64,000 nucleotides of DNA from DASXAI01 sp963728985 (GTDB taxonomy: Bacteria > Actinomycetota > Acidimicrobiia > Acidimicrobiales > Ilumatobacteraceae), in assembly GCA_963728985.1 (NCBI GenBank), contig CAVSME010000002.1:1-64000 (forward strand), read 5' to 3'. Positions 52,073-60,124 of this stretch are shown piece after piece; position 1 is the first letter of the stretch; each line of letters starts with the position of its first letter. Under the pieces are notes generated by a model, which searched no databases, was not told the DNA's origin, and saw only the letters and a list, made by a program, of their open reading frames with translations. Made by a program: the position numbers and the translations under genes.

Positions 52073-52385
52073 CGTGTCGACCGCCGCCGTCGCTGCCGCC
52101 GTCGCCGCTGTCGCCGCCGCCGTCGCCGCTGTCGCCGTCATGGTGTGATCCCGACGGGTTGACCGTCGTCGGGGCGCTCGGGGGCGTCGCTGTCGTCGTG
52201 ACCGAGCCAGCGGTGGGATCCGCCGAGACCACCACGGCGGTGGGCGGCGGGGCGACCGGCTGGAGGTTGCCGACGTTGTCTCGTCGCCCATCAGTGAGCC
52301 CGCTGGCGGCGGCAAACGCGACGGCGCCCGTCATGAGTGTCACGGCGATGATCGCGGACGCGATCACGGCTTTCTGTCGTTCCAT
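52065..52385 (-). CDS. small exported protein with His/Asp/Gly-rich tail (cassette 1, protein A)
   Basis: 106 residues. A signal-anchor helix (about 8-28, AVIASAIIAVTLMTGAVAFAA) is followed by a Pro/Thr/Val linker and a tail from residue 78 rich in Asp, Gly, Ser and His, ending GGRHDD, which could bind metal ions. AGGAGA stands 6 nt before the ATG. The paralogue in cassette 2 has the same plan with a stronger His/Asp tail. Its position between the sensor kinase and ApbE genes suggests it is part of the metal-responsive redox system. Function unknown. Confidence 0.6.
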   Translation of the reverse strand: MERQKAVIASAIIAVTLMTGAVAFAAASGLTDGRRDNVGNLQPVAPPPTAVVVSADPTAGSVTTTATPPSAPTTVNPSGSHHDGDSGDGGGDSGDGGSDGGGRHDD

Positions 52386-52486
52386 GCTCGTCTCCTTGTG
52401 GGGCTGTTCTCAACCTACGAAGCCGTGCAGTAGCGGCCGCTCTGTGCGGCGTTAGCGCCCGGTAAAGGTCTTCGAGGGCACGACGA

Positions 52487-53872
52487 TCAGACCTGGCGCT
52501 CCGAATTCGTGGTTTGGAGCAGGACCGTGGCATCCAGTCCACCGTTGCGTCCGGGCCGCAGCTCCGCGCGCCCACCGCAACGGGCGGCGAGTTGAGCAAC
52601 GATCGCCAGCCCCAGTCCGGTGCCTCCGGGCGTCGCGGTCGGACCCCGCCAGAACCGATCGAACGCCCGCTCCCGCTGCTGGTCGCTGAGGCCCGGTCCC
52701 TGATCGACGACGTGAAGCTCCGTGACAGCTCCCGCGGGAACGACGGCGATCTGCACCGTGGACCCGACCGGGGCGACGTCGAGGGCGTTGTCGATCAGGT
52801 TGTCGAGGATCTGCTCCAACGCTCCTGCGGAGGCGGAGACCCAGGCCTGAGGTGGCATCGACACCTCGAGCTCGACGCCTGCGTCGGCTAACACTGGCTC
52901 CCATACCGCTTCACGACTCGCCGTCACCGCGGCGAGATCGATGTGCAGGCAGGCGACCGACGTGGACACCGATCGGGTGAGGGCCAGCAGACCCTCGCTG
53001 ATCCGGCTGAGTCGCGCCGTCTCGGAGCGGGCCGCGGCCAGGGCCGGCTGCAGATCCAACGGGGCGACCGACTCGATGTTCTCCAGCTGGAGCCGAAGTG
53101 CAGCGAGGGGAGTCCGCAGCTGATGCGACGCGTCGGCCACGAAGGCTTGCTGCGAGTCGAGGAACTCCTGCAGCCGAGCGGCGGTGTAGTTGAAGGTCGA
53201 CGCCAGCTCGCGCAACTCGGGTGCGCCCTCGTCGGCCGGCGCCCTGGCCGAGAGGTCGCCACCGGCGAGTGACCGAGCCGCCTGCTGCAAGCGAGTCACC
53301 GGCCTGGTCACCAATCGAGCAAGGCCGAAGCCGATCGCGATGACGACGGCGCCGACGAGTGCGGACAGCAGACCGAGGCCGATCCACATGTTGCGGACGC
53401 GCTGGTCCAGCGTCGAGCTCGGGTAGGTGATGCGCACGGCGCCGTGGACGACCCCACCGGAGGTCACGGGCACAGCGACGTAGAGCAGGTTGCCGGCGAG
53501 GGTGTCGGAGTGGCGGCTGCCTTCCGCCCGGCCACCGTTGATCGCCGTCACGATCTCCGGCCGGTTGGTGAAGTCGACACCGAGGTTGCCCGCGGCCTCG
53601 GAATCAGCGACGCTGCGGCCGTTGCGATCGACGATCACGATCCGTCCGCCCGGATCTTTCGCGTAGGCGGCGAGGACGGAGCCGACTTCGGGCTGCACCC
53701 CCTTCTCGAGCGCATCCTCCGACAGACCGGCGACCACCGTCGCATCGTGCTCGATGTCGCGCAAGAGCCGGTCGCGCTCCCTCGATGCAAAGGTGAGCCC
53801 CAGCGGTAGCACCAGCACGAGCAGCGTGATGATCGTCACGGCGAGATAACTCGCAACCAGCCGTCGCCTCAT
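52487..53872 (-). CDS. sensor histidine kinase
   Basis: 461 residues. Helix 1 (about 6-30), an extracytoplasmic sensor (about 30-165, containing VDRNGRSVADSEAAGN, PAS/PDC-like), helix 2 (about 168-190), HAMP (190-245), HisKA with ASHQLRTPLAALR (phospho-His), N box NLIDNALDVAP, G1 DQGPGLS and G2 GTGLGLAIV. The ATG at 53872 overlaps the regulator stop (ATGA). It pairs with the OmpR-type regulator upstream and heads the cassette 1 operon, so it probably senses an envelope signal such as metal or redox state. Confidence 0.88.
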   Translation of the reverse strand: MRRRLVASYLAVTIITLLVLVLPLGLTFASRERDRLLRDIEHDATVVAGLSEDALEKGVQPEVGSVLAAYAKDPGGRIVIVDRNGRSVADSEAAGNLGVDFTNRPEIVTAINGGRAEGSRHSDTLAGNLLYVAVPVTSGGVVHGAVRITYPSSTLDQRVRNMWIGLGLLSALVGAVVIAIGFGLARLVTRPVTRLQQAARSLAGGDLSARAPADEGAPELRELASTFNYTAARLQEFLDSQQAFVADASHQLRTPLAALRLQLENIESVAPLDLQPALAAARSETARLSRISEGLLALTRSVSTSVACLHIDLAAVTASREAVWEPVLADAGVELEVSMPPQAWVSASAGALEQILDNLIDNALDVAPVGSTVQIAVVPAGAVTELHVVDQGPGLSDQQRERAFDRFWRGPTATPGGTGLGLAIVAQLAARCGGRAELRPGRNGGLDATVLLQTTNSERQV

Positions 53873-54531
53873 TCGGTCGTGTCGAAGCGATAGCCGACAC
53901 CGCGGATCGTCGAGATCCACTCTGGGTGCCCGAGCTTGCGACGCAGCGCCGAGACGTGCACGTCAAGCGTCTTCGTCGGCCCGAACCAGTTCACATCCCA
54001 CACCTGATCGATGATGTCCTCGCGGGTGCGCACGGCCCCAGGCCGCTCGGCGAGCATCGTCAGTAGGTCGTATTCCTTCGGGGTGAGATCGATCTCGGCC
54101 CCGTCCACCTGGACCCGGTGGGCGTCACGGTCGATTCTCAACGTCCCCAAGAGCTGCACTGACGGTTGTGCGGCAGGGGCGGTGATGCGTCGAGTGACCG
54201 CGCCGATGCGAGCGACCAGCTCACGGAACCCGAACGGTTTCACGAGGTAGTCATCGGCTCCCATCTCCAGCAGCACGACGCGATCGATCTCATCGCTGCG
54301 GGCTGTGAGCACGATAATCGGCACCGAGCTCGTCGTTCGAACCGCCCGGCAGACCTCCTTGCCGTCGATGTCGGGTAGGCCGAGATCGAGCAGCACAAGA
54401 TCGACCTGAGCAGCGAGCAGGATCGCTTCGCGACCGCCGCCGGTGTGTTCCACATCGAAGCCGTGCCGTTCCAATCCTTCGCGAAGGGACTGCGCGAGGC
54501 TCGGGTCGTCTTCGACGATCAATACACGCAC
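53869..54531 (-). CDS. OmpR/PhoB family response regulator
   Basis: 220 residues. Receiver domain 1-115 with the acidic pair EDD (7-9), phospho-acceptor Asp in LVLLDLGLPDIDG (about 51), LTARSD and KPF; winged-helix effector domain from about 128 with LTPKEYDLLTMLAERPGAV and TLDVHVSALRRKLG. It starts at GTG. It is the first gene of the cassette 1 operon (regulator, kinase, proteins A and B, ApbE, reductase, ATPase), so it probably controls that operon. Confidence 0.9.
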   Translation of the reverse strand: MRVLIVEDDPSLAQSLREGLERHGFDVEHTGGGREAILLAAQVDLVLLDLGLPDIDGKEVCRAVRTTSSVPIIVLTARSDEIDRVVLLEMGADDYLVKPFGFRELVARIGAVTRRITAPAAQPSVQLLGTLRIDRDAHRVQVDGAEIDLTPKEYDLLTMLAERPGAVRTREDIIDQVWDVNWFGPTKTLDVHVSALRRKLGHPEWISTIRGVGYRFDTTE

Positions 54532-54648
54532 GGCGGAACCGACCCTTCGGTGCTGGCGCTCAGCGTCCGCCTCGGAATGTAAGCGACCGGAGGTTCAGCC
54601 GGGGTCTTGAGGAGGTAAGCGCCGGGTCAAGGTTCCGGGGTCGGCGCG

Positions 54649-55080
54649 TCAGGCGCTGAGGCGCAGCCAGGCATTCACTTGACCGAGGGCAAGCCACCCG
54701 AGGCCGGCGCCGGCGACGAGGCTGGCGATCACGCCGGCCCGCCGAACGCCCGCGAAGGGGGTGGGCCGGCCAGCTGACACCCAGCATCGGGGCGCCAAGC
54801 GGAACGTATCCCCGAGGTGGCCGAGGACGTGCACGGTCATCGCCCCGAACCACAGGACGAAGCTGGCCTTGTGCAGGAAGGGCACGATGTGCCGTGCGCT
54901 GCCCGGCGCCCAGAGCAAGACGATCCCGGAGATCAGCACGGCAAAGGTCAACGCCGACAATCGGCCCCAGCACGCGCAGAATCTGAGCAGCCGGTCCTCG
55001 GCGTAGATCGGGGCGCTGCCCGCGTAATGGCGGGCGGGGCGATAGCCCGTGCTGGCGCTCTTCCGAGAAGCCGGTGGCAC
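54649..55080 (-). CDS. small membrane protein resembling a cytochrome-b561-like fragment
   Basis: 143 residues from a GTG start. Helices at about 42-60, 68-92 and 112-135. The segment FLHKASFVLWFGAMTVHVLGHLGDTFRLAPR has His spacing like di-haem membrane cytochromes that accompany ApbE/ferric reductase genes. The first 40 residues do not look membrane-inserting and full-length relatives that I recall have one more helix, so this may be a truncated or frameshifted copy. It is downstream of the cassette 2 reductase on the same strand. Low certainty. Confidence 0.45.
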   Translation of the reverse strand: MPPASRKSASTGYRPARHYAGSAPIYAEDRLLRFCACWGRLSALTFAVLISGIVLLWAPGSARHIVPFLHKASFVLWFGAMTVHVLGHLGDTFRLAPRCWVSAGRPTPFAGVRRAGVIASLVAGAGLGWLALGQVNAWLRLSA

Positions 55081-55518
55081 AGGATGACGCCGACGAACTT
55101 GGTCGGTGGCATACGCAATTCGAGCGCGCTGGTGAACAACTTCGCGGTCTTGGACACCACTGGCCCGGCAAGCGCGCTCAGTGCCGTGGGCAACGAAAGG
55201 CGAGGGGAGACGGTCGCGCCCAACTTCTCGACGGCCGCACGGTCGGGTTCACCGGCCTCGGCCCGGTCGATGCCGAGCAGCGGGCGCAGTCGTTGGTTTG
55301 GGCAACGAGTGCCGTGGCCCGCCCGCTGGCCGACGCCCACCGTCGTAAGCACCCCAGCGCAGCCGGCGGGACCGAACCGCGGCGATCACCGTCACTCCGG
55401 ACTGCCGCTCAAAGCCGACGGCGACGTGCCCGACTGTCCAAGTGGGCGCCGCTTGGACTCAGGCCGATAGTCGTCATCGAACGCGGGCGCGGCGCGCGGT
55501 TTCAAGCGAGCGAAGCTG
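55081..55518. other. 438 bp without recognisable gene
   Basis: Lies between the cassette 2 reductase stop and the cytochrome-like fragment. A minus-strand frame (to 55352) contains SALAGPVVSKTAKLFTSALELRMPPTKFVGVIL, which looks protein-like but has no flanking support and belongs to no family I can name. Probably decayed island sequence. Confidence 0.35.
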
Positions 55519-56100
55519 TCAGGCGGCCGCTTGATCCGCCCGCGACACGGGGCGGCGAGTCGCGCGGCGCGGTGCCAGCAGCCGGAAGATGACCAGGAAC
55601 AGCACGAGCGTGGTCCCGGTGAGGCACATCCACTCGATCGCAAGGTTGGCGGCATCGGCGCCGGCCTGGAACCCGTGGACCGTCGCCGCCGCGAACAGCC
55701 CGAGGCTCGTCATGTGCACGGCGTGCCAGAGCCGGCGGGGTAGGCGCCGCATCGCCCACGACGTGAGCTGTATCGCCGCGAGTACGTAGAAGGCCAGAAC
55801 GCCCCACGCCGTGGCCGCTGGGCGCCATGACGAGGCGAACGGCACGAAGAGCTCACTCGGCCCGAAATGGACGAAGCTGTCCGCCCACAGACCAACCAGG
55901 TGGATGGCCACAAACACCACCGAGAGCGTCCCGAGGTAGCGGTGGAGGTCGAGCAGCTGTGCCGGCACGCCGCGGCGGCGCACGAACTTGGTCGACAAGG
56001 CAAGGCCCACGACCACGCTCGCCGTCACGACCGCCCACGCCACGAGCCCACTCGACCGGGCCACGTACCAGGAAACCTTCGGATCCAACTGCGCCATCAT
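55519..56100 (-). CDS. ferric-reductase-like transmembrane cytochrome b (cassette 2)
   Basis: 193 residues, six helices, paralogue of 50183-50764. The shared start pattern is SWYVARSSGLVAWAVVTASVV against WWYIARSSGIVAWVLVTAAVI, and the haem-ligand His are in LLDLHRYLG, VAIHLVGLW, HAVHMTSLG and ATVHGFQAG. The ATG at 56100 is chosen because it overlaps the ApbE stop exactly as in cassette 1. It carries no flavin domain. It probably works with the cassette 2 ApbE and small proteins under control of the ECF sigma factor. Confidence 0.8.
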   Translation of the reverse strand: MMAQLDPKVSWYVARSSGLVAWAVVTASVVVGLALSTKFVRRRGVPAQLLDLHRYLGTLSVVFVAIHLVGLWADSFVHFGPSELFVPFASSWRPAATAWGVLAFYVLAAIQLTSWAMRRLPRRLWHAVHMTSLGLFAAATVHGFQAGADAANLAIEWMCLTGTTLVLFLVIFRLLAPRRATRRPVSRADQAAA

Positions 56101-57041
56101 GGCAACCCACCGATGGAGCCGATGACGCCATCGTCGGTGAACATCCATCCCGTGAGACCTGCGTCGGCGAGCAGTTCGCCGCCTGCCGCAAGACCAGCCA
56201 CGAGCGCGGCCTTGGCGCACCCCTCAGCCAGCCACGCCTCCGCCGCCGCGACGACGACCGCGGCGACGCCGGTGTCGGCCGACTGCCCGGTCCGCGGATC
56301 GATCAGGTGGTGGTGGAAGGTGCCGCCGCGCCGCCACCTGCGGAAGCGGGTGGTCGACGTGACGATGGCGCCGCCCGCCAACGGCCAATGGAACAGGACT
56401 CGACCTTCCGCGAACGGGTCCTCGATGGGGATCGACCACCCGGTGGGCAGGGGTGGTTCGCCTCCAACGCGGATGTCACCCCCCATCGAGATGCAGGCGG
56501 CGCGTGCGCCGCGGTCGATCAAGCCCTCGATGACGAGATCGGCGGCGAGGCCTTTGCCGATGCCGCCAAGGTCGAGCCGGACGCCCGGGGGCCGCTCAAC
56601 GGTGGCATGGGTCGCGTCGATGTGAATGGCATCGAACCCGGGCGGCTGGCGGGTGATGAGCGGTCCTGCCCATCGGGCCGCCTGGACCTCGGAGAACGTC
56701 CGGTCGTATCCGAGTGCCTCCAGCGCATCGAGCACGGTCGGGTCGAACGCTCCGGCCGTGATGGCGTGCAGTGACCGAGCCCGCACCAATGCGGAGAGCA
56801 TGGTGGCGCTCACCTCGACTCGGCTCTCCGAGGAGCGGTTCAGCCGGCAGAGCTCACTGTCGGACCGGAAGCGACTCCAGCACTGCTCGAGCCGCTCGAG
56901 CTCATCGAGTGCCCAGCGGACGAGCGCCAGGGGCGCATCGCCGACGATGAGGCGGCCAGGGCTCCCCATCGCCCGGATCGCCACGTCGTGCCAGTCCGCC
57001 ACCTCGGACCCGGGCACCGTCAGCACGTCGACCCCTTGCAC
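56097..57041 (-). CDS. apbE: FAD:protein FMN transferase, ApbE family (cassette 2)
   Basis: 314 residues, paralogue of 50761-51660 with the same motif order: MGSPGRLIVG, WSRFRSDSELCRLN, AGAFDPTVLDALEALGYD, LDLGGIGKGLAADLV, SMGGDIRVGG, TSTTRFRRW and HHHLIDPRTGQ. It lacks an export signal, as in cassette 1. It overlaps the upstream protein B gene by 22 nt and the downstream reductase gene by 4 nt. The FMN acceptor is unknown: no FMN_bind-domain protein is encoded nearby. Confidence 0.85.
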   Translation of the reverse strand: MQGVDVLTVPGSEVADWHDVAIRAMGSPGRLIVGDAPLALVRWALDELERLEQCWSRFRSDSELCRLNRSSESRVEVSATMLSALVRARSLHAITAGAFDPTVLDALEALGYDRTFSEVQAARWAGPLITRQPPGFDAIHIDATHATVERPPGVRLDLGGIGKGLAADLVIEGLIDRGARAACISMGGDIRVGGEPPLPTGWSIPIEDPFAEGRVLFHWPLAGGAIVTSTTRFRRWRRGGTFHHHLIDPRTGQSADTGVAAVVVAAAEAWLAEGCAKAALVAGLAAGGELLADAGLTGWMFTDDGVIGSIGGLP

Positions 57042-57571
57042 GCAGGAGCCGCGGGCGGAGCAGTCGGCGCCGGGCGTGGAGCGGGCGCAGCAGTGGCTGC
57101 GGGCGCCGGGGCGGGAGCGGATTGGGCCGATGGCGCGGGGGGTGCCTGGGCCGGCGCGCCAGACGACGCGTTCTTGTGCGACGCCTTGCCCTGTGTGGGG
57201 GATCGTCCCGCCACTGGAGCCGGCGTGGTGTCGGCTGAAGCTCCCGGGTCAGCTCCTGGGTCGATCGGGTTGCCGTTCTCGTCCACGTAGACGACGCGGT
57301 GAACGGTCTGGACGACGACGATCGTGGAGGGCACCGGTGGTGCCGACGTGACCGGCACCGTCGGGGGTTCCGTGACCGGCAGCGTGACCGCCGCCGTCTC
57401 GGGCACCGGCGGCTCGGTCGGGCGGGTCGTGAGCGTCGGCCGAGGGGCGCTCTCGGCGAAGGCGGCCACCCCGCCGAACATCGCCGCCCCGGCGAGCCCG
57501 GTCGTGAGGACCCGCGCGATGGCCGCCGGGTGCCGTCTCCGCGTTCGCCCGACCACGCTCAGTCGTCGCAT
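57020..57571 (-). CDS. exported Pro/Thr/Ala-rich protein (cassette 2, protein B)
   Basis: 183 residues. A basic N-terminus and helix (about 18-40, ARVLTTGLAGAAMFGGVAAFA), then an extracytoplasmic low-complexity region rich in Pro, Thr and Val, with one folded-looking motif VVVQTVHRVVYVDENGNPIDPG (about 86-107), and an Ala/Pro-rich tail ending in two Cys (CKGSTC). It occupies the same place as protein B of cassette 1, but the exterior is longer. The Cys pair could form a disulfide or thioether link. Function unknown. Confidence 0.6.
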   Translation of the reverse strand: MRRLSVVGRTRRRHPAAIARVLTTGLAGAAMFGGVAAFAESAPRPTLTTRPTEPPVPETAAVTLPVTEPPTVPVTSAPPVPSTIVVVQTVHRVVYVDENGNPIDPGADPGASADTTPAPVAGRSPTQGKASHKNASSGAPAQAPPAPSAQSAPAPAPAATAAPAPRPAPTAPPAAPACKGSTC

Positions 57572-58135
57572 TCGTCGCCGCCCTCGCAGCGGGGGGCCCG
57601 GCTCGACGGTGTCGAGCCGGCGGCGGTCGACGGCGTGCTCGTCGTGTGATGCTCGCCCTCGTCGTGGTGATCGTCGCCGTGGTGATCGCCCTCGCCGCTC
57701 TCGTCACCATCGTCGTCGCGATCGAGGCGCGCTCGTTGTAGCCGAGGTCGGCGCCGGATCCGATGGTGGCGGGGCGACCGTGACCGGTGCGGGCGCAGGC
57801 GCCTGCGTCGTGGCGGTCGTGGCGGGCGCAGCCTCGGTTCCTCCCGATGCGCTGTCGTCGCCGCTCGGCTGGCTCGGCACTACGACGAGATCGTCGATGT
57901 ACTGGACCTCGGTCACCACGATCGGCGCCAACGTCGTCGTCGGAGCCGACGTCGTCGAGGGCGCAGCGGTGACCGGCACGCTCGTGGTCGAGCTGTCGTT
58001 GGTCACGACGTCGGTCGGCCGGGCGGTGCCCGAGCCCAGCCAATCAACGGCGCCGACCGACGACGCTGCGACCAGTGTCGCGGCCGTCAGGATCGAGACG
58101 GTCGCAGCGGTCGCGAGAGCAGTACGACGATTCAT
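57559..58135 (-). pseudogene. exported His/Asp-rich protein (cassette 2, protein A), one frameshift
   Basis: The first frame (from ATG 58135) gives a signal helix and a Thr/Pro-rich region to about residue 136, then stops at 57704. In the +1 frame the sequence continues as DDDGDESGEGDHHGDDHHDEGEHH and ends EGGDECDD at 57559, overlapping the start of protein B as in cassette 1. The length of 577 bp is one more than a multiple of three, so a single extra base near 57740 splits the gene. The joined protein (about 191 residues) would have a His/Asp/Glu metal-binding tail. Truly broken or a sequencing insertion cannot be told. Confidence 0.6.
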
Positions 58136-58223
58136 TGGCTCACCTCGGGCTCAGGCCATTTTTGACGGCTCGTGCAGGTCGACAGGAAGACGGTCGAGCG
58201 ACGGCAGAGGTTTGGCCCTCAGC

Positions 58224-59040
58224 TCAATCGTCGTGCGTCTCGTGAAGGTGCCCGTCCTCCAGCTCGACGCGGATCGATGCCTGCTGTGACGGCGAGGCGA
58301 AGCGCACATTCACCTGGTCCGGCGCCGCGTCCAGCTCGGCGACCGCCCAACCAGGCGCGGGATCGACCGCCACCACGGTGATCGTGCTGCCGTCGGTCCT
58401 GAGGGTGATCGAGCCGCCGGTCGACGAGAACGACTCCGTGGCCGTCACCGTTGGGGGTCGATGCTCGACGCTGTCAGACGTCTCGGATTCCGTTGTCGAG
58501 CCTGTGGTCGCCGGCTCCGTCGAGGGCGGCGTCGATGGCGTGGTGGCCGGGGGCGGGCCGGTTACCGGGCTGGTCGAGCGGGCGGTACTGGGCGCTGCAT
58601 TGCCGGTAGACGGTGCCGGCGTTTCGTTGCTCATCGCGTCGCCACTCGGACCCACCGCCGTGTCATCGGTGATGGCGGGCGGCGTCGCGCTGTCGGGGGG
58701 ACTAGCGGTCGGCGTGGCCGGGGTCACTGCACCCGTCGGCAGCGGTGTCGTCGTGGTGATGGTGGTGGTGGTGCGCGGCGGTGCCGTCGTGCTCGTGGCA
58801 TTCGTGGTGGGTGTGTTCACCACGATGACGCGGTCATGACCAGGCTCACGTAGCACCAACGCCGTGGCCGCGGCGAGCAAAACGACGAACGCCGAGCGCG
58901 CCGAAACGCTCCATCCGTCGGCGCCGGCGTGCCCTCGCGATGCGAGGGAGCAAGTCCCGGGCCCCATCGTGGCTGTCGGGTGCAGACCCCCCGAGGGAGT
59001 CGAACACGTCGCGAAAGCGTTGGTCGTCGAGGTCAACCAT
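58224..59040 (-). pseudogene. anti-sigma-factor-like membrane protein, one frameshift
   Basis: The N-terminal frame from ATG 59040 (MVDLDDQRFRDVFDSLGGSAPDS...RRRRRMERFG) is a charged cytoplasmic part like ECF anti-sigma factors. In the +1 frame it continues into a helix (FVVLLAAATALVL) and a long Thr/Pro-rich exterior ending in a beta-rich region (SFSSTGGSITLRTDGSTITVVAVDPAPGW...). The length of 817 bp is one over a multiple of three, so an extra base near 58900 splits it. The ATG overlaps the sigma factor stop by 8 nt, the normal layout of a sigma/anti-sigma pair. Confidence 0.65.
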
Positions 59041-59551
59041 CGTGGTCTCCTGCGTCGATGACGGGACGGAGGCGACGTCGGCCCTGATGGAGGTGGAACT
59101 TGACCGCGCCCGGGGAAAGACGCATCGCCTCAGCAACCTCGGCCACGGAGAGCTCGGCGACGTAGAACAGCGACATGGCGATCCGCTGCCGCTGCGGCAG
59201 TGTCTTCAGTGCCGCGAGGACGTCGAGGGAGGGCTCCGGCCCGGGGTGATGGTGGATCTTGCCGGCGGCCAGCACGCGGCGGATGCGTTCTCCTCGTGCT
59301 TCGTGACGGAAGTGGTCATGCATCCGATTGATGGCGACTCTCCGGACCCAGCTCGCCGGCTCGTCGTACGACGACACCTGGCGCCAGCGGAGATGCGCCC
59401 GGACGAACGCCTCTTGAACGCAATCGGACGCGACCTCCCGGTCACCGCACGCCGCCGTCAGGGCACGAACGAGCGGCGCGTAGTGTCGCCCGTACACGTC
59501 CTCGAAGCTCCCTGGAGGGGCGTCCCTGGCCAGAGAAGTGGCGATCACCAC
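59033..59551 (-). CDS. ECF-type RNA polymerase sigma factor (SigE-like)
   Basis: About 172 residues from GTG 59551 (59548 is an alternative). Region 2: FEDVYGRHYAPLVRALTAACGDREVASDCVQEAFVRAH; linker with WVRRVAINRMHDHFR; region 4: LKTLPQRQRIAMSLFYVAELSVAEVAEAMRLSPGAVKFHLHQGRRRL. It is first in the cassette 2 operon and overlaps the anti-sigma gene. Longer in-frame readings upstream cross the IS481 remnant and are rejected. It probably recruits polymerase to the cassette 2 promoter when the membrane partner senses a signal. Confidence 0.85.
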   Translation of the reverse strand: MVIATSLARDAPPGSFEDVYGRHYAPLVRALTAACGDREVASDCVQEAFVRAHLRWRQVSSYDEPASWVRRVAINRMHDHFRHEARGERIRRVLAAGKIHHHPGPEPSLDVLAALKTLPQRQRIAMSLFYVAELSVAEVAEAMRLSPGAVKFHLHQGRRRLRPVIDAGDHDG

Positions 59552-59639
59552 GACCCAACACGTCCGGGCCGTCGCGGAGGTTTGGCCGTCACATCGGAAG
59601 TCCTGATCGGGTTCTCGGTCCGAGTGGTGGCGCTGAGCC

Positions 59640-59950
59640 AAGCGGCGTGCACCGACGACGAGAGCTGGCGACCTCAGCGCCGGGATGACCTCGGCGGCCA
59701 CGATGTCGGGGGGTCGCTGCGGGCGACGGCGCGGCCCGTGGGCGACATCTTTGAGTCGGCCATGGCCCGTCATGGGGTGCCCGAGGCGCTCCTGACTGAC
59801 AACGGCAAGGTGTTCACCGCCCGCTTCGGGCACCCCATGACCGGGACCGGTGCGCTTCGACCGGATCTGCAACGACAACTGGACCACGCACATCCTCACG
59901 GCGCCGCCGTGCCATAAGCAGCCGAAAACAGGTGGCACGAGCTGACACTG
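59640..59950 (+). pseudogene. IS481-type transposase remnant
   Basis: DDE integrase-core fragment: TARPVGDIFESAMARHGVPEALLTDNGKVFTARFG in one frame (about 59730-59830), continuing in another frame as RFDRICNDNWTTHILTAPP to about 59925. This is the DNG motif region of IS481/IS3-group transposases. N- and C-terminal parts and terminal repeats are absent. It is close to attR inside the island. Confidence 0.65.
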
Positions 59951-60041
59951 AGCGTCACGAGCCGACTCGGATTTCTCGTCATCTACCAGGCGGTTCGCAG
60001 ATTCACCGAGGTAGACGCTCTCGTCCTGATGCGTCCTCATT

Positions 60042-60089
60042 GCGCCTGAAAAGTGCGAGGTCACCGGATCGACGCCGGTCCCGACCACC
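60042..60089 (+). repeat. attR: 48-bp copy of the tRNA-Phe 3' half
   Basis: Identical to 44439-44486. It has no 5' half and is not a tRNA gene. It marks the right end of the island; chromosomal genes resume at 60125. Confidence 0.9.
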
Positions 60090-60124
60090 GGAGTGCCTGC
60101 TCACCCGCCGGCGACCGCAGACGT

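Larger units (their letters stand above)
44439..60089. mobile_element. 15.6-kb genomic island integrated in tRNA-Phe
   Basis: Bounded by perfect 48-bp direct repeats (44439-44486 and 60042-60089) made of the tRNA-Phe 3' half from the anticodon stem onward. A tyrosine-integrase gene starts its 3' end 28 bp inside the left repeat. XRE and excisionase-like genes, gene fragments and an IS481-type remnant also lie inside. The cargo is metal/redox genes: a P1B-5 ATPase and two ApbE-ferric reductase cassettes with their own regulators. No relaxase, replication or type IV secretion gene is seen, so it is not self-conjugative. The predicted excised circle is 15,603 bp. Confidence 0.85.

Noticed and set aside
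44488..60041. Integrative conjugative element
   Set aside because: No relaxase, coupling protein, secretion or replication gene is seen; it is a non-conjugative island.
60042..60089. A second tRNA-Phe gene
   Set aside because: Only the 3' half is present; no acceptor 5' strand or D-arm lies upstream. It is an attachment-site copy.
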